A model generated the notes under the pieces. The model was not told where the DNA came from. It searched no databases and was given only the letters and a program-made list of their open reading frames with translations. DNA of 64,000 bases from Pseudomaricurvus sp965656525 (GTDB lineage Bacteria > Pseudomonadota > Gammaproteobacteria > Pseudomonadales > Cellvibrionaceae), in the NCBI GenBank assembly GCA_965656525.1, contig CBFHKY010000015.1, positions 1 to 64,000 on the forward strand, written 5' to 3'. This document shows positions 24,969 through 34,210 of the stretch, piece by piece. The position numbers and the translations under genes are program-made. The stretch's first letter is position 1, and the number at the start of each line of letters is the position of its first letter.

Positions 24969-27668
24969 ATGGCCGCACACAGAGATGCACATCCGAAGAC
25001 TATTTATCTTAGTGATTACCAAGTGCCAGATTTTCTGATCGATAAAACCGATCTAGACGTGACTTTAGACCCTGCAGAGACCCGTGTGCGCAGCTGTTTG
25101 CACATGCGTCGCAACCCGCAATCACTGAACACATCAGCGCCTTTGGTGTTAGATGGTCAAGATATGGCATTACAGTGGGTGAAAATCGATAATGTTGTGC
25201 TCGATGCTGCTGATTATCAAGTGGAAGAAGAGCACCTCGTGGTGTCAAAAGTACCAGATGTGTTTGTTTTGGAGGCCGAGGTTCTGATCAACCCAGAAGC
25301 CAATACCAGTCTTGAAGGGTTATACAAATCCAGAACCATGTTTTGTACTCAGTGCGAGGCAGAAGGTTTTCGAAAAATCACTTATTACCTAGATCGCCCA
25401 GATGTCTTAAGTGAATTTACAACGCGTGTAGAGGGCGATAAAGCCTTGTGCCCAGTGTTGTTGTCTAACGGTAATTTGGTGGATTCCGGTGATTTAGAAA
25501 ACGGTAACCATTTTGCAGTATGGCACGATCCTTTTTTAAAGCCTGCGTATTTATTTGCACTGGTGGGAGGCGATCTTGAGTGCGTGGAAGATGCGTTTAC
25601 CACGTGTTCGGGTCGTGAAGTGGTGTTGCGTATTTTTGTAGAAGAAAAAGATGTGCCCAAATGTGATCACGCCATGCTGTCGCTTAAAAATTCCATGAAG
25701 TGGGATGAAGATGTTTACGGTCGCGAGTACGATTTGGATATTTATATGATCGTCGCGGTGGATGATTTCAATATGGGCGCAATGGAAAATAAAGGCCTGA
25801 ATATCTTTAATACCTCTTGTGTTCTAGCGCACCCATCCACGACCACCGACGCTGGTTTTCAGCGGGTCGAAGCTGTAGTGGCTCACGAATATTTTCACAA
25901 CTGGTCTGGAAATCGTGTGACCTGTCGTGATTGGTTTCAGTTAAGTTTAAAAGAAGGCTTTACTGTTTTTCGTGACTCTCAGTTTTCTGCTGATATGAAT
26001 TCACCAACCGTACAGCGGGTCGAAAATGTCAGCTTTCTGCGTACGGCACAGTTTGCAGAAGATGCTGGGCCTATGGCGCATCCTGTCCGACCTGCATCTT
26101 TTATCGAAATCTCTAACTTTTATACGTTAACGGTTTATGAGAAGGGTGCGGAAGTGGTTCGTATGCTTCATACACTGTTGGGCCCAGAAGCTTTCAGAAA
26201 GGGCAGTGATTTGTACTTCGATCGTCACGACGGCGAAGCGGCAACCATCGAGGATTTTGTGGCGGCAATGGAAGATGCCTCAGGCCGTGATCTGACTCAG
26301 TTTACAGTATGGTACCGTCAAGCTGGCACACCAAGACTTACTGTGTCCGATAAATACGATGCCGACCAAGGCCTATATACATTGACCATTGCACAGAACT
26401 GCCCTGACACACCAGAAGCCAGCGCTGCTGAAAAATCCCCTTATCATATTCCAATCGCGATGGGGTTGCTGGGTGAGGCCGGAAATTTAGTGGTTGCGTT
26501 AGAGGGCGAGGTGGCGGATGCAGACACGACAGATAACACTCATAAAGTTTTAGAGTTAACTGAAACGCAACAGACCTTTTCTTTTACTGGATTGCCAGAA
26601 AAGCCCGTGCCAGTTTTGTTGCGTGATTTTTCAGCGCCAGTAAAACTGCATTACGATTACACTCGCGAGCAGTTACACGCCATCATGAGCCGTGACAGCG
26701 ATGGTTTTAGTCGTTGGGATGCAAGTCAGAAGCTGGCAGTGGCTGTGATTCATGATGCGATGGAAGCTTATCGCAAAAACGACGGCTCGCTTTCTGATGG
26801 CGATTATTCAGTGGACCCAATTTTGATAGAAGCCTATCGTGCCATCTTAGAGGATCGATCACTGGACCCAGCCATGGTGGCGTTAATGCTGCAGCTACCA
26901 AGTGAGGGCTATTTAAGTGAAATCGCTGGTGTCATCGAGGTCGATGCCATCCACTTTGCACGCGAATATGTGAAATCAAACCTTGCCCATGCCTTAAGTG
27001 ATGAGTTTTTAAGTGCTTATGAAGCCTGCCATGCTGATGAAGCCTTTTCCGTAGATGCCGCTGCCATAGCAAAACGGAGTCTTAGAAATACGGCACTCAC
27101 CTATTTGGTGAAAACCGGTAGCGATGTCATGATTCAGTTGGCTCATCAGCAGTGGTCATCTGCTACCAATATGACCGATGAGTTGTCTGCTCTTGCGGCT
27201 GTACACAACAGCTCTGCATCGATGGCCAGTTCGCTCAGCGTTGACATGTTGGAGCGTTTTTATCAGAAATGGAATCACGAAAGCTTAGTGGTCAATCAAT
27301 GGATCACGACACAAGCAACTTGTCCATTGCCTGGGGGGCTGGATCGAGTGAAGTCGTTAATGCAGCACGATGCTTTTGATATGAAAAACCCGAATAAAGT
27401 CCGTGCGCTCATCGGTGCTTTTTGCAGTGCTAACGCCGTCAACTTTCATGTGGTTGATGGTAGTGGTTATGAATTTCTTGCCGACTGTATTATAGAACTC
27501 AACAAGCTTAACCCTCAGGTGGCGTCCCGTCAGTTGGTGCCTCTTACTAAATGGAAACGCTATGATACAACTCGACAAGCACTGATGAAAAACGCCCTAC
27601 AGCGTATTTTGGCACAAGATACCTTATCTAAAGATGTGTACGAAGTTGTGAGCAAAAGCTTGGCGTAA
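24969..27668 (+). CDS. pepN: Aminopeptidase N
   Basis: Zinc metallopeptidase (M1) that removes N-terminal residues from peptides in the cytoplasm. The 899 residues include GAMENKGLNIF (substrate N-terminus recognition) and the zinc site HEYFH at 306-310 with a downstream Glu (KEGFTV, about 329). C-terminal helical domain QQWSSATNMTD ... WKRYDTTRQ is as in E. coli PepN. It ends the nadK-pepN block and is followed by a strong terminator. Confidence 0.97.
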   Translation: MAAHRDAHPKTIYLSDYQVPDFLIDKTDLDVTLDPAETRVRSCLHMRRNPQSLNTSAPLVLDGQDMALQWVKIDNVVLDAADYQVEEEHLVVSKVPDVFVLEAEVLINPEANTSLEGLYKSRTMFCTQCEAEGFRKITYYLDRPDVLSEFTTRVEGDKALCPVLLSNGNLVDSGDLENGNHFAVWHDPFLKPAYLFALVGGDLECVEDAFTTCSGREVVLRIFVEEKDVPKCDHAMLSLKNSMKWDEDVYGREYDLDIYMIVAVDDFNMGAMENKGLNIFNTSCVLAHPSTTTDAGFQRVEAVVAHEYFHNWSGNRVTCRDWFQLSLKEGFTVFRDSQFSADMNSPTVQRVENVSFLRTAQFAEDAGPMAHPVRPASFIEISNFYTLTVYEKGAEVVRMLHTLLGPEAFRKGSDLYFDRHDGEAATIEDFVAAMEDASGRDLTQFTVWYRQAGTPRLTVSDKYDADQGLYTLTIAQNCPDTPEASAAEKSPYHIPIAMGLLGEAGNLVVALEGEVADADTTDNTHKVLELTETQQTFSFTGLPEKPVPVLLRDFSAPVKLHYDYTREQLHAIMSRDSDGFSRWDASQKLAVAVIHDAMEAYRKNDGSLSDGDYSVDPILIEAYRAILEDRSLDPAMVALMLQLPSEGYLSEIAGVIEVDAIHFAREYVKSNLAHALSDEFLSAYEACHADEAFSVDAAAIAKRSLRNTALTYLVKTGSDVMIQLAHQQWSSATNMTDELSALAAVHNSSASMASSLSVDMLERFYQKWNHESLVVNQWITTQATCPLPGGLDRVKSLMQHDAFDMKNPNKVRALIGAFCSANAVNFHVVDGSGYEFLADCIIELNKLNPQVASRQLVPLTKWKRYDTTRQALMKNALQRILAQDTLSKDVYEVVSKSLA

Positions 27669-27693
27669 CATAGAGCTTTGAACACCCTCAAGC

Positions 27694-27740
27694 CAAAGAA
27701 GTTCAGCAGACACTGAACTTCTTTGACTTATTTTATTTTT
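27694..27740 (+). terminator. Intrinsic terminator after pepN
   Basis: A 13-bp perfect stem (27694-27706 with 27713-27725), CAGACA loop, then a T-rich tail to 27740. Confidence 0.9.
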
Positions 27741-27753
27741 AATCATTCATGAT

Positions 27754-27832
27754 ACCTTTCTACCTTTCTACCTTTCTACCTTTCTACCTTTCTACCTTTC
27801 TACCTTTCTACCTTTCTACCTTTCTACCTTTC
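27754..27832. repeat. 8-bp tandem repeat (ACCTTTCT), 9 full copies plus 7 bp
   Basis: The unit ACCTTTCT is repeated without error from 27754 to 27825, with a partial copy to 27832. It lies between the pepN terminator and the ectoine operon. An 8-bp unit is prone to slipped-strand copy-number change. Its reading on the plus strand (a short frame with FYLSTFLP repeats) has no ribosome site and is probably not a gene. Confidence 0.95.
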
Positions 27833-28014
27833 ATAGAAAAATTCACAACAGCAATGAAAATTATAACGGCAACTTCGCTTATAACAGGCATCCCTTTTTT
27901 GGGGCGATCCAGAAAAATATTCGATTCTGGCGCACTGATTCTGTGCGAATTTAAAATGATTATGGCGACATAAAGAGGTTAATAATAAAAATGGTCACCA
28001 AGTGAAGAAATTAT

Positions 28015-28042
28015 TTGCCTCTTGTGCCGTTTTTGTTATGTT
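28015..28042 (+). promoter_or_regulatory. Possible sigma-70 promoter of the ectoine operon
   Basis: TTGCCT (28015-28020) and TATGTT (28037-28042) with a 16-bp spacer, 127 bp before the first gene. It is the best pair I can see between the minisatellite and the operon; the match is moderate. Confidence 0.35.
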
Positions 28043-28168
28043 GAAGGTAAGCGTTCTGTATTGAACGAGTCGTTTTGTAGCAGAACAATGCACAGAAAAG
28101 AGCGCTTTGTTAGCTGAGGGTAATCGCTAAGTCTAAGAAAGCATCGTCACACCAGGCAGGAGGGGTCT

Positions 28169-29338
28169 TTGACCAACCACTGGCAAGACAACATCGCATT
28201 TGCCGAGGCATTTCGTAAACAGTTGCATGCTCGTCCAGAGTTGGGCTGGCAAGAACATCAAACCGCGCAGTCCATTCGCCAACTTTTGAGTGAATGGCGC
28301 ATACCTTGGCGCGTCTGTGCCGATACAGGCACTGTTGCCTACTTAGCCCACCATCTAAAGGGCCCCGCTATTGCTTTGCGCGGCGATATGGACGCCTTGC
28401 CCATTCAAGAAGAAACAGGAAAAGCTTGGCAGTCTACCCATGATGGCTGTATGCACGCTTGTGGTCATGATGGTCATACCGCTACTTTATTGGCTACCGC
28501 TCGGTGGTTGAAATCCTTCGAAGATCAGCTTTCTCAGCCGGTCACCTTGATTTTTCAGCCTGCTGAAGAAGGTCATCACGGTGCCCGTGAAATGATCAAT
28601 GATGGCGCCCTTGAAGGGGTCGAAGCAATCTATGGGTGGCATAATTGGCCAGCCTTGCCTTACCGAGCTATGGCTTGTCCGGATGATTTGGTCATGTGTG
28701 GTAATGGCACTTTTGCCATAGAGCTGAAAGGACGAGGCGGCCATGCCAGTCAGCCTGAAGCCTGTACAGATTCTTTGTTGGCGGGCAGTGCGGTCGTACT
28801 GGCATTACAGCAGATTGTCAGTCGTCGGCTCGCACCGCAAACACCTGCTGTAATCAGTGTTGCTGAATTTCACGCAGGGCAAGCTCCAACTGTCATTGCG
28901 GAGACCGCTTCCCTGAAAGGCAGTATTCGTGTACCAGATGAGCGCACACGCGAAACCATCAATCACTTTATTACCGATGTGGCTAAGCAAACGGCAGCAG
29001 CATGGGGCGTGACTTGCGAGGTAACGCATTATTCACGTTATCAGGCCACGATTAACCACCCGCTACCCGCTACCCACGCACGCGAGTGCTGGCGTGAACT
29101 CTTCGGTCAACAAACTTTCGAACACGGTCAACCAATGCCTATTATGGCATCGGAAGACTTCAGCTATTTCCTTCGGGAAATCCCAGGCGCTTTTGCGCTG
29201 ATTGGCAGTGATGATGGTGATAATCACCATGTTCCCTGTCATAGCCCTCACTACGATTTTAATGATCGTTTAATTGCCGATGTCTGCCAGTGGTTTTGCC
29301 GCATGGTGGGACTGAAAGACATAAAAAGCCAATCTTGA
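28169..29338 (+). CDS. doeB2: M20 amidohydrolase, N-acetyl-diaminobutyrate deacetylase (DoeB2 type)
   Basis: A 389-residue M20 metallopeptidase of the hippurate hydrolase/amidohydrolase group. The metal motifs are HACGHDGHT, PAEEGHHGA and GWHNWP, and the dimerisation-domain motif is GRGGHASQPEACTDS. Alone it would be a generic N-acyl amino acid hydrolase. As first gene before doeD, doeA and doeC it most likely removes the acetyl group from N-acetyl-2,4-diaminobutyrate, replacing the unrelated DoeB. It starts with TTG at 28169 behind a strong AGGAGG (28158-28163). Confidence 0.85.
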   Translation: MTNHWQDNIAFAEAFRKQLHARPELGWQEHQTAQSIRQLLSEWRIPWRVCADTGTVAYLAHHLKGPAIALRGDMDALPIQEETGKAWQSTHDGCMHACGHDGHTATLLATARWLKSFEDQLSQPVTLIFQPAEEGHHGAREMINDGALEGVEAIYGWHNWPALPYRAMACPDDLVMCGNGTFAIELKGRGGHASQPEACTDSLLAGSAVVLALQQIVSRRLAPQTPAVISVAEFHAGQAPTVIAETASLKGSIRVPDERTRETINHFITDVAKQTAAAWGVTCEVTHYSRYQATINHPLPATHARECWRELFGQQTFEHGQPMPIMASEDFSYFLREIPGAFALIGSDDGDNHHVPCHSPHYDFNDRLIADVCQWFCRMVGLKDIKSQS

Positions 29339-29350
29339 TAAGGAAACGAT

Positions 29351-30622
29351 ATGAATATTTTTGAAGAGCGCGAATCCGGAATCAGGGCATACAGTCGAGT
29401 TTATCCTGCTGTATTTGCATCGGCTGAGAACGCTCGGCAAACCGATGATACAGGCAAAGAATACATCGATTTCTTCGCCGGTGCGGGTGTATTGAATTTT
29501 GGTCATAACAACCCTCGGATGACGTCTGCGGTGATTGATTACCTGCAAAACAACGGCGTGTTGCACAGTTTGGATATGCACACCGTAGCCAAGGGTGCAT
29601 TCATGCAGAAGTTTACCGATGTGGTACTCAAGCCTCGTGGTATGCCTCACCGGATGCAATTTATGGGGCCGACCGGAACCAATGCGGTGGAAGCCGCCAT
29701 GAAGCTGGCGCGACGAGCAACTGGCCGAGAAAACATTGTGGCGTTCAGTCGTGGCTTTCACGGCATGACGTTAGGAGCCTTAGCCGCTACTGCTAATGCC
29801 TACTTTCGTGACGCGGCAGGTATTCCATTATTGCATGTTGATCACGAACCATTTGGCTGTGAAACCAAATGTTTGGGTTGTGAAAATAATTGTGGGTTAG
29901 AACCACTGGAGGCACTTGCGGCTCGTTATCGTGATTTGTCGAGCGGCGTAACGCCACCAGCTGCTTTCATGCTCGAAGTGGTTCAAGCTGAAGGTGGTGT
30001 CAACGTAGCCGACCGTGAATGGATTCAGCGATTGGCTGCACTGGCAAAAGAGCTCGGCTCCGTGTTGATTGTGGATGAAATTCAGGTGGGTTGTGGTCGT
30101 ACAGGCTCTTATTTCAGTTTTGATGACTTAGACATTAAGCCGGATATTATTTGTTTGGCGAAAGGTATTGGCGGTCTAGGTACGCCTTTGGCGATGAACT
30201 TAGTGACACCGGAGCTGGATGACCATTGGTCGCCCGGGCAGCATACCGGTACGTTTCGCGGGCAAAACTTATCTTTTGTGGCTGGCACAGAAGCGCTTAA
30301 ATATTTCGAAACTCCCGAGCTGATGGAGCAAGTAAAAGAAAAAGCGAAACTTACTCGCAACAAACTGGAACCCTTGCTCAACGATGATCGGTTGCAGCTA
30401 AGAGGCAAAGGTCTGGTCTTTGGCTTGGACGTGGGCAATGGAGAACGTGCTGCGGCTGTGGTGAAACAATGTTTTGAAAACGGTTTAATGGTGTCCAGTT
30501 GTGGCAGTGGCGGTAAAGTTTTGAAATTGATTCCGCCTCTGACGATTCCTGAATCTGATCTGGTGGCAGGCTTGGATATTTTAATCGACGCCTTACGTTC
30601 AGTACTGGAGGGTGCCGCATGA
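29351..30622 (+). CDS. doeD: Diaminobutyrate transaminase of ectoine breakdown
   Basis: 423-residue class III PLP aminotransferase. It has GAGVLNFGHNNP at the substrate entrance, VDEIQVGCGRTG with the cofactor Asp, and the PLP lysine Lys271 in LAKGIGG. It closely resembles EctB, the same reaction in reverse, but no ectA or ectC is near. The catabolic neighbours therefore point to DoeD, which converts 2,4-diaminobutyrate to aspartate semialdehyde. The stop overlaps the doeA start by 4 bp (ATGA). Confidence 0.88.
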   Translation: MNIFEERESGIRAYSRVYPAVFASAENARQTDDTGKEYIDFFAGAGVLNFGHNNPRMTSAVIDYLQNNGVLHSLDMHTVAKGAFMQKFTDVVLKPRGMPHRMQFMGPTGTNAVEAAMKLARRATGRENIVAFSRGFHGMTLGALAATANAYFRDAAGIPLLHVDHEPFGCETKCLGCENNCGLEPLEALAARYRDLSSGVTPPAAFMLEVVQAEGGVNVADREWIQRLAALAKELGSVLIVDEIQVGCGRTGSYFSFDDLDIKPDIICLAKGIGGLGTPLAMNLVTPELDDHWSPGQHTGTFRGQNLSFVAGTEALKYFETPELMEQVKEKAKLTRNKLEPLLNDDRLQLRGKGLVFGLDVGNGERAAAVVKQCFENGLMVSSCGSGGKVLKLIPPLTIPESDLVAGLDILIDALRSVLEGAA

Positions 30623-31893
30623 TTGAACGCGATGATATGACGTTTCCTTTTTCGGAATATTTACGCCGTTTGAATGAATTGCGCACGCGAATTGAAGAAC
30701 GTTGCCTAGACGCTGTCGTCATTACAGACCCTGAAAACATTACCTACCTTACCGACTATCAAACTACAGGGTACTCGTTCTTTCAGGCTTTAGTGGTGCC
30801 CTTAGAGAAAGAGCCCTTTATGATTACCCGTGCGCTGGAGGAATCCAACGTCTTTGCGCGCACATGGGTAGACCTGACACGTCCGTATCCAGATACCGGA
30901 GATGCGGTACAAATGCTGGTGGACGCCTTAAGAGAGTTTGGTTTATCGGATAAACGTATCGGTTATGAGCGCAACAGCTACTTCTTCCCAGCGTATCAGC
31001 AGGACACGATCCACACCACATTGAAAGATGCCAAACTGCTGGATTGCTTTGGTATTGTAGAAGAGGGGCGAATATGCAAATCCTCTTATGAATTAGACAT
31101 TATGCAAAGGGCGGCCATTGCCACAGAAGCGGGAATGCAAGCCGGTATTGATGCTTGCGCGGCCGGTGTGACTGAAAATGAAATTGGAGCGGCCATCAGT
31201 GCAGGCATGTTTCGCGCTGGCGGAGAAACACCATCAGTGATGCCTTATGTCACTTCGGGCCCGAGAACGATGATTGGTCATGCCACGTTCGAGGGGCGCA
31301 TTGTGCAGCCGAACGAACATGTTTTCCTAGAGGTAGGAGGCTGTTATCGCCGTTATCATACGGCTATGATGCGAACCGTTATCTTAGGTGACATGACTGA
31401 TGCGATGTACCAAGCACAGGAAACCATGAAAAAAGCGCTGAATGCGATTCATACAACTGTGCAGCCTGGTATGACGGTTTCGGATGTGGACAATATGGTT
31501 CGCAACATTATTGAGGATAATTCCGTTGGTGCAAGGTTGATCACGCGGTCGGGTTACTCTATTGGCATCGCTTTCCCTCCTAGTTGGGATGAGGGTTACA
31601 TCATCAGTATGAAACAGGGTAATTCAGCCATTCTCAAACCCGGCATGACGTTTCATATGATTCCTTGGATGTGGGGTGTTGAAGGCAACAAAACCTGCGG
31701 TATTTCGGATACGATTATTGTCACTGACGATGGCTGCCGATCATTCTTTAAGATGGACAGAGACTTTGTCGTTAAACCCAGCTCTGCGCCAACAGAGAGT
31801 TTGGTGGATTTATCCAAAGCTCGCAAAGCGGATGGCAAGCAAGAATCTGCAAAACCTGATTCAAACACTGATAAAAAACCGGCGAAAGCCTGA
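30619..31893 (+). CDS. doeA: Ectoine hydrolase
   Basis: 424-residue M24 (creatinase/prolidase-like) enzyme that opens the ectoine ring to N-acetyl-2,4-diaminobutyrate. It shows an N-terminal creatinase-type domain (DAVVITDPENITYLTDYQTTGYSFFQALV) and a pita-bread C-terminal domain (VTSGPRTMIGHATFEGR, HTAMMRTVILG, IGIAFPPSWDEGYI). It ends with a Lys/Ala/Ser-rich tail (about 395-424) that looks disordered. Its place between the transaminase and aldehyde dehydrogenase genes supports the assignment. Confidence 0.9.
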   Translation: MIERDDMTFPFSEYLRRLNELRTRIEERCLDAVVITDPENITYLTDYQTTGYSFFQALVVPLEKEPFMITRALEESNVFARTWVDLTRPYPDTGDAVQMLVDALREFGLSDKRIGYERNSYFFPAYQQDTIHTTLKDAKLLDCFGIVEEGRICKSSYELDIMQRAAIATEAGMQAGIDACAAGVTENEIGAAISAGMFRAGGETPSVMPYVTSGPRTMIGHATFEGRIVQPNEHVFLEVGGCYRRYHTAMMRTVILGDMTDAMYQAQETMKKALNAIHTTVQPGMTVSDVDNMVRNIIEDNSVGARLITRSGYSIGIAFPPSWDEGYIISMKQGNSAILKPGMTFHMIPWMWGVEGNKTCGISDTIIVTDDGCRSFFKMDRDFVVKPSSAPTESLVDLSKARKADGKQESAKPDSNTDKKPAKA

Positions 31894-31901
31894 GGGGATT
31901 T

Positions 31902-33263
31902 ATGTTAACGGCAATTAACCCTTCTACAGGGCAAGTCATGGCGGCAAGTCCTGCACTCACGGTAACGGAAGCCAATCAAGTTATTGAGCGTGTGGCGACC
32001 GGTTTTACTCGCTGGAGTGCAAAGTCTTACGTTGAGCGCGGCGAATGTTTACGTGCTGTAGCAAAAAGCATGCGTGATGCCAAAACGTTATTGGCAGATT
32101 TGATGGCGCTGGAAATGGGCAAACCTTTGTCAGAGGGTTTAGCAGAAGTAGAAAAAAGTGCAGGCTGCGCCGAGTACTATGCCGATAATGGTGAAGCTTT
32201 TCTTGCGCCTGAAACTCTCGTATCAGACGCCAGCCACAGTTATGTACAGTACCCGCCTTTAGGGACTGTACTGGGGATTCTGCCGTGGAATGCCCCTGTG
32301 TGGTTGGCGTTACGCTTTTTAGCTCCGTCGTTAATGGCAGGCAATACCTGTGTGATGAAACCTGACCCGAACGTGCCAGCAACGGCTGCGGCGTTAGCGC
32401 AAATTTTTTATCAGGCTGGCTTACCTGAAGATGTCATGGCAAATCTACCGGTACTTACGGAAGATGTGCCCGCTCTGATTGATCACCCTAAAGTTAAAGC
32501 TGTTTCTTTTACCGGCTCCAGTGGGGCAGGTCGTAAAGTTGCGGCAAAAGCGGCCGCTGGATTAAAACCCGCAGTATTGGAGTTAGGTGGCTCTGACCCA
32601 TGCATTATTATGGCGGATGCTGATCTCGATAAGGCGGCTGATGTTGTCACTTTGTCGCGTATGATCAATGCGGGGCAGTCCTGCATCGCGGCCAAACGTT
32701 TATTTGTGGAGTCATCCATTTATGAGGCCTTTACTGAAAAACTGCACCAGCGTTTTAAAGCCCTTAAAGTCGGTGACCCTAAGGATTCAAGTAATAATTT
32801 AGGCCCACTCGCGCGCGCCGATTTACGCGATCTTTTGCATCGGCAAGTCAGTGATACGATCTCGGCTGGCGCCCGCTGTGTGATTGGTGGCGATTTACCC
32901 TCTGGGCCAGGTTTCTTTTACCCGCCTACATTACTGCTGGATGTTCAGCCGGGCATGGCTGTGTTCGAAGAAGAGACTTTTGGTCCCGTACTCAGTGTGA
33001 CATCGGTATCCGGTATTGAAGAAGCGCTGACACTGGCTAATGCTACCGAATACGGTTTAGGCTCTAGCATTTGGACAACAGACCAAGCCAATATAGACCT
33101 TGCGATTAAGCGTTTGGCTGCAGGGCAAATAGCAGTGAACGGTATTGTAAAATCTGATCCTCGGTTACCTTCAGGTGGTATCGGCTGTTCTGGTTATGGC
33201 CGAGAGCTAGGCCCGCAGGGCATCCGTGAGTTTGTTAATACACAGCAAGTCTGGATTGGGTAA
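31902..33263 (+). CDS. doeC: NAD(P)-dependent aldehyde dehydrogenase, aspartate-semialdehyde to aspartate (DoeC)
   Basis: 453-residue aldehyde dehydrogenase of the succinate-semialdehyde type. It has the cofactor-binding FTGSSGAGRKV, the general base in LELGGSDP and the catalytic Cys261 in NAGQSCIAAKR. In this operon it should oxidise aspartate semialdehyde to aspartate, the last step of ectoine use. It starts 8 bp after doeA with GAGGGG before the ATG. A terminator at 33312 closes the operon. Confidence 0.88.
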   Translation: MLTAINPSTGQVMAASPALTVTEANQVIERVATGFTRWSAKSYVERGECLRAVAKSMRDAKTLLADLMALEMGKPLSEGLAEVEKSAGCAEYYADNGEAFLAPETLVSDASHSYVQYPPLGTVLGILPWNAPVWLALRFLAPSLMAGNTCVMKPDPNVPATAAALAQIFYQAGLPEDVMANLPVLTEDVPALIDHPKVKAVSFTGSSGAGRKVAAKAAAGLKPAVLELGGSDPCIIMADADLDKAADVVTLSRMINAGQSCIAAKRLFVESSIYEAFTEKLHQRFKALKVGDPKDSSNNLGPLARADLRDLLHRQVSDTISAGARCVIGGDLPSGPGFFYPPTLLLDVQPGMAVFEEETFGPVLSVTSVSGIEEALTLANATEYGLGSSIWTTDQANIDLAIKRLAAGQIAVNGIVKSDPRLPSGGIGCSGYGRELGPQGIREFVNTQQVWIG

Positions 33264-33311
33264 GTAGTTTAATTTTTGAGTCTTATAGGCTTCAACTTTT
33301 GACGGATAATC

Positions 33312-33346
33312 AGCCTCGACCGTTTCATATTGTCGAGGCTTTTTTG
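33312..33346 (+). terminator. Intrinsic terminator of the ectoine operon
   Basis: AGCCTCGAC (33312-33320) pairs with GTCGAGGCT (33332-33340), followed by a T run. Confidence 0.93.
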
Positions 33347-33448
33347 TTTGTCCTCGTATGAATTTGTGGGCAATGCTGATTAGAGCACGTTAAAAATCCC
33401 CTCTGGTTGGCTCTTATCAGCAAACTTCGAATATTAAGTGTTGCGCCG

Positions 33449-34027
33449 CTAAGGTTTTCGATAAGAGGTGTCTTTCAGCTGTAAGCGATAAGCCTGATCT
33501 TTTACGTGATCGCTGGATTGAAATAAATCTTGCTCCATTTTATGGAGGTGCGGTAACCGAGCTTCCAATTCACTTTGTGATTCCAATTGTCCGCTGTGGG
33601 TAATGTGTTGTATGGATGTGTGCAGAACGTTCCCTAAATGGTAGCCAATCAATAGACTGCGATGGCAATTAGCGGGGTCTTTTTCAGCACACATAAGCGC
33701 AATGCGGTGCCCCTTTTTTAAACCTGATTGTAAGCGTTGAATCCCAAGAGTGAAGATATGCGATTGTCGAAGGCGATCAAACTGCACTTGCCCGTCACTG
33801 TCATAATGGGTTTCATCTTTAGAGCGCGGGCCGAGCTCAGCGCCAAGGTAGACGTAGTGAATGCCAGCTGCTCTCAAATGTTTTTGAATGGCAGGCTGGT
33901 GATAATCGTAAAATACTTTACTGAACGGTACGGAACGTACATCAGCAACAGCGGTTATGCTGTGTTGTTGCAGTTGTTGGATAAACACATCGATGGGTTT
34001 TGTGGCGTAGCCGATTGAATAAAGCAT
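33449..34027 (-). CDS. DUF488 family protein
   Basis: 192 residues matching DUF488: SIGYATKPIDVFIQQL and VADVRSVPFSK at the N-terminus, then YVYLGAELGPRS and the signature MCAEKDPANCHRSLL. The conserved Cys pair in that motif may be functional. The function is unknown; members are cytoplasmic and widespread. It starts at 34027 and is divergent from the sulfatase. Confidence 0.88.
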   Translation of the reverse strand: MLYSIGYATKPIDVFIQQLQQHSITAVADVRSVPFSKVFYDYHQPAIQKHLRAAGIHYVYLGAELGPRSKDETHYDSDGQVQFDRLRQSHIFTLGIQRLQSGLKKGHRIALMCAEKDPANCHRSLLIGYHLGNVLHTSIQHITHSGQLESQSELEARLPHLHKMEQDLFQSSDHVKDQAYRLQLKDTSYRKP

Positions 34028-34210
34028 TATCAGTCAACATAAAAAATGATAGGGCAGAAAATAAGGTGTGCTGCTCATAATTGTAGCGAAAGGGTGCATA
34101 AGAAAACACTGTTAGCGGTTACAGAATATTGCCATTTGCTTGTGTTGTTCTGACTCAATGGGCATGATAATTAAGCGAAAGTTTTCATCACCTTCTTATG
34201 ACTGCCTATC

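Noticed and set aside
27754..27832. CRISPR-like repeat array
   Set aside because: The unit is 8 bp, directly tandem and without spacers.
27749..27973. 74-codon frame beginning with repeated FYLSTFLP units
   Set aside because: Produced by the 8-bp minisatellite; no ribosome site, and the frame would change with every copy-number change.
29351..30622. EctB of ectoine biosynthesis
   Set aside because: Sequence is EctB-like, but the operon contains ectoine hydrolase, deacetylase and aldehyde dehydrogenase and no ectA or ectC, so the catabolic DoeD is the better call.
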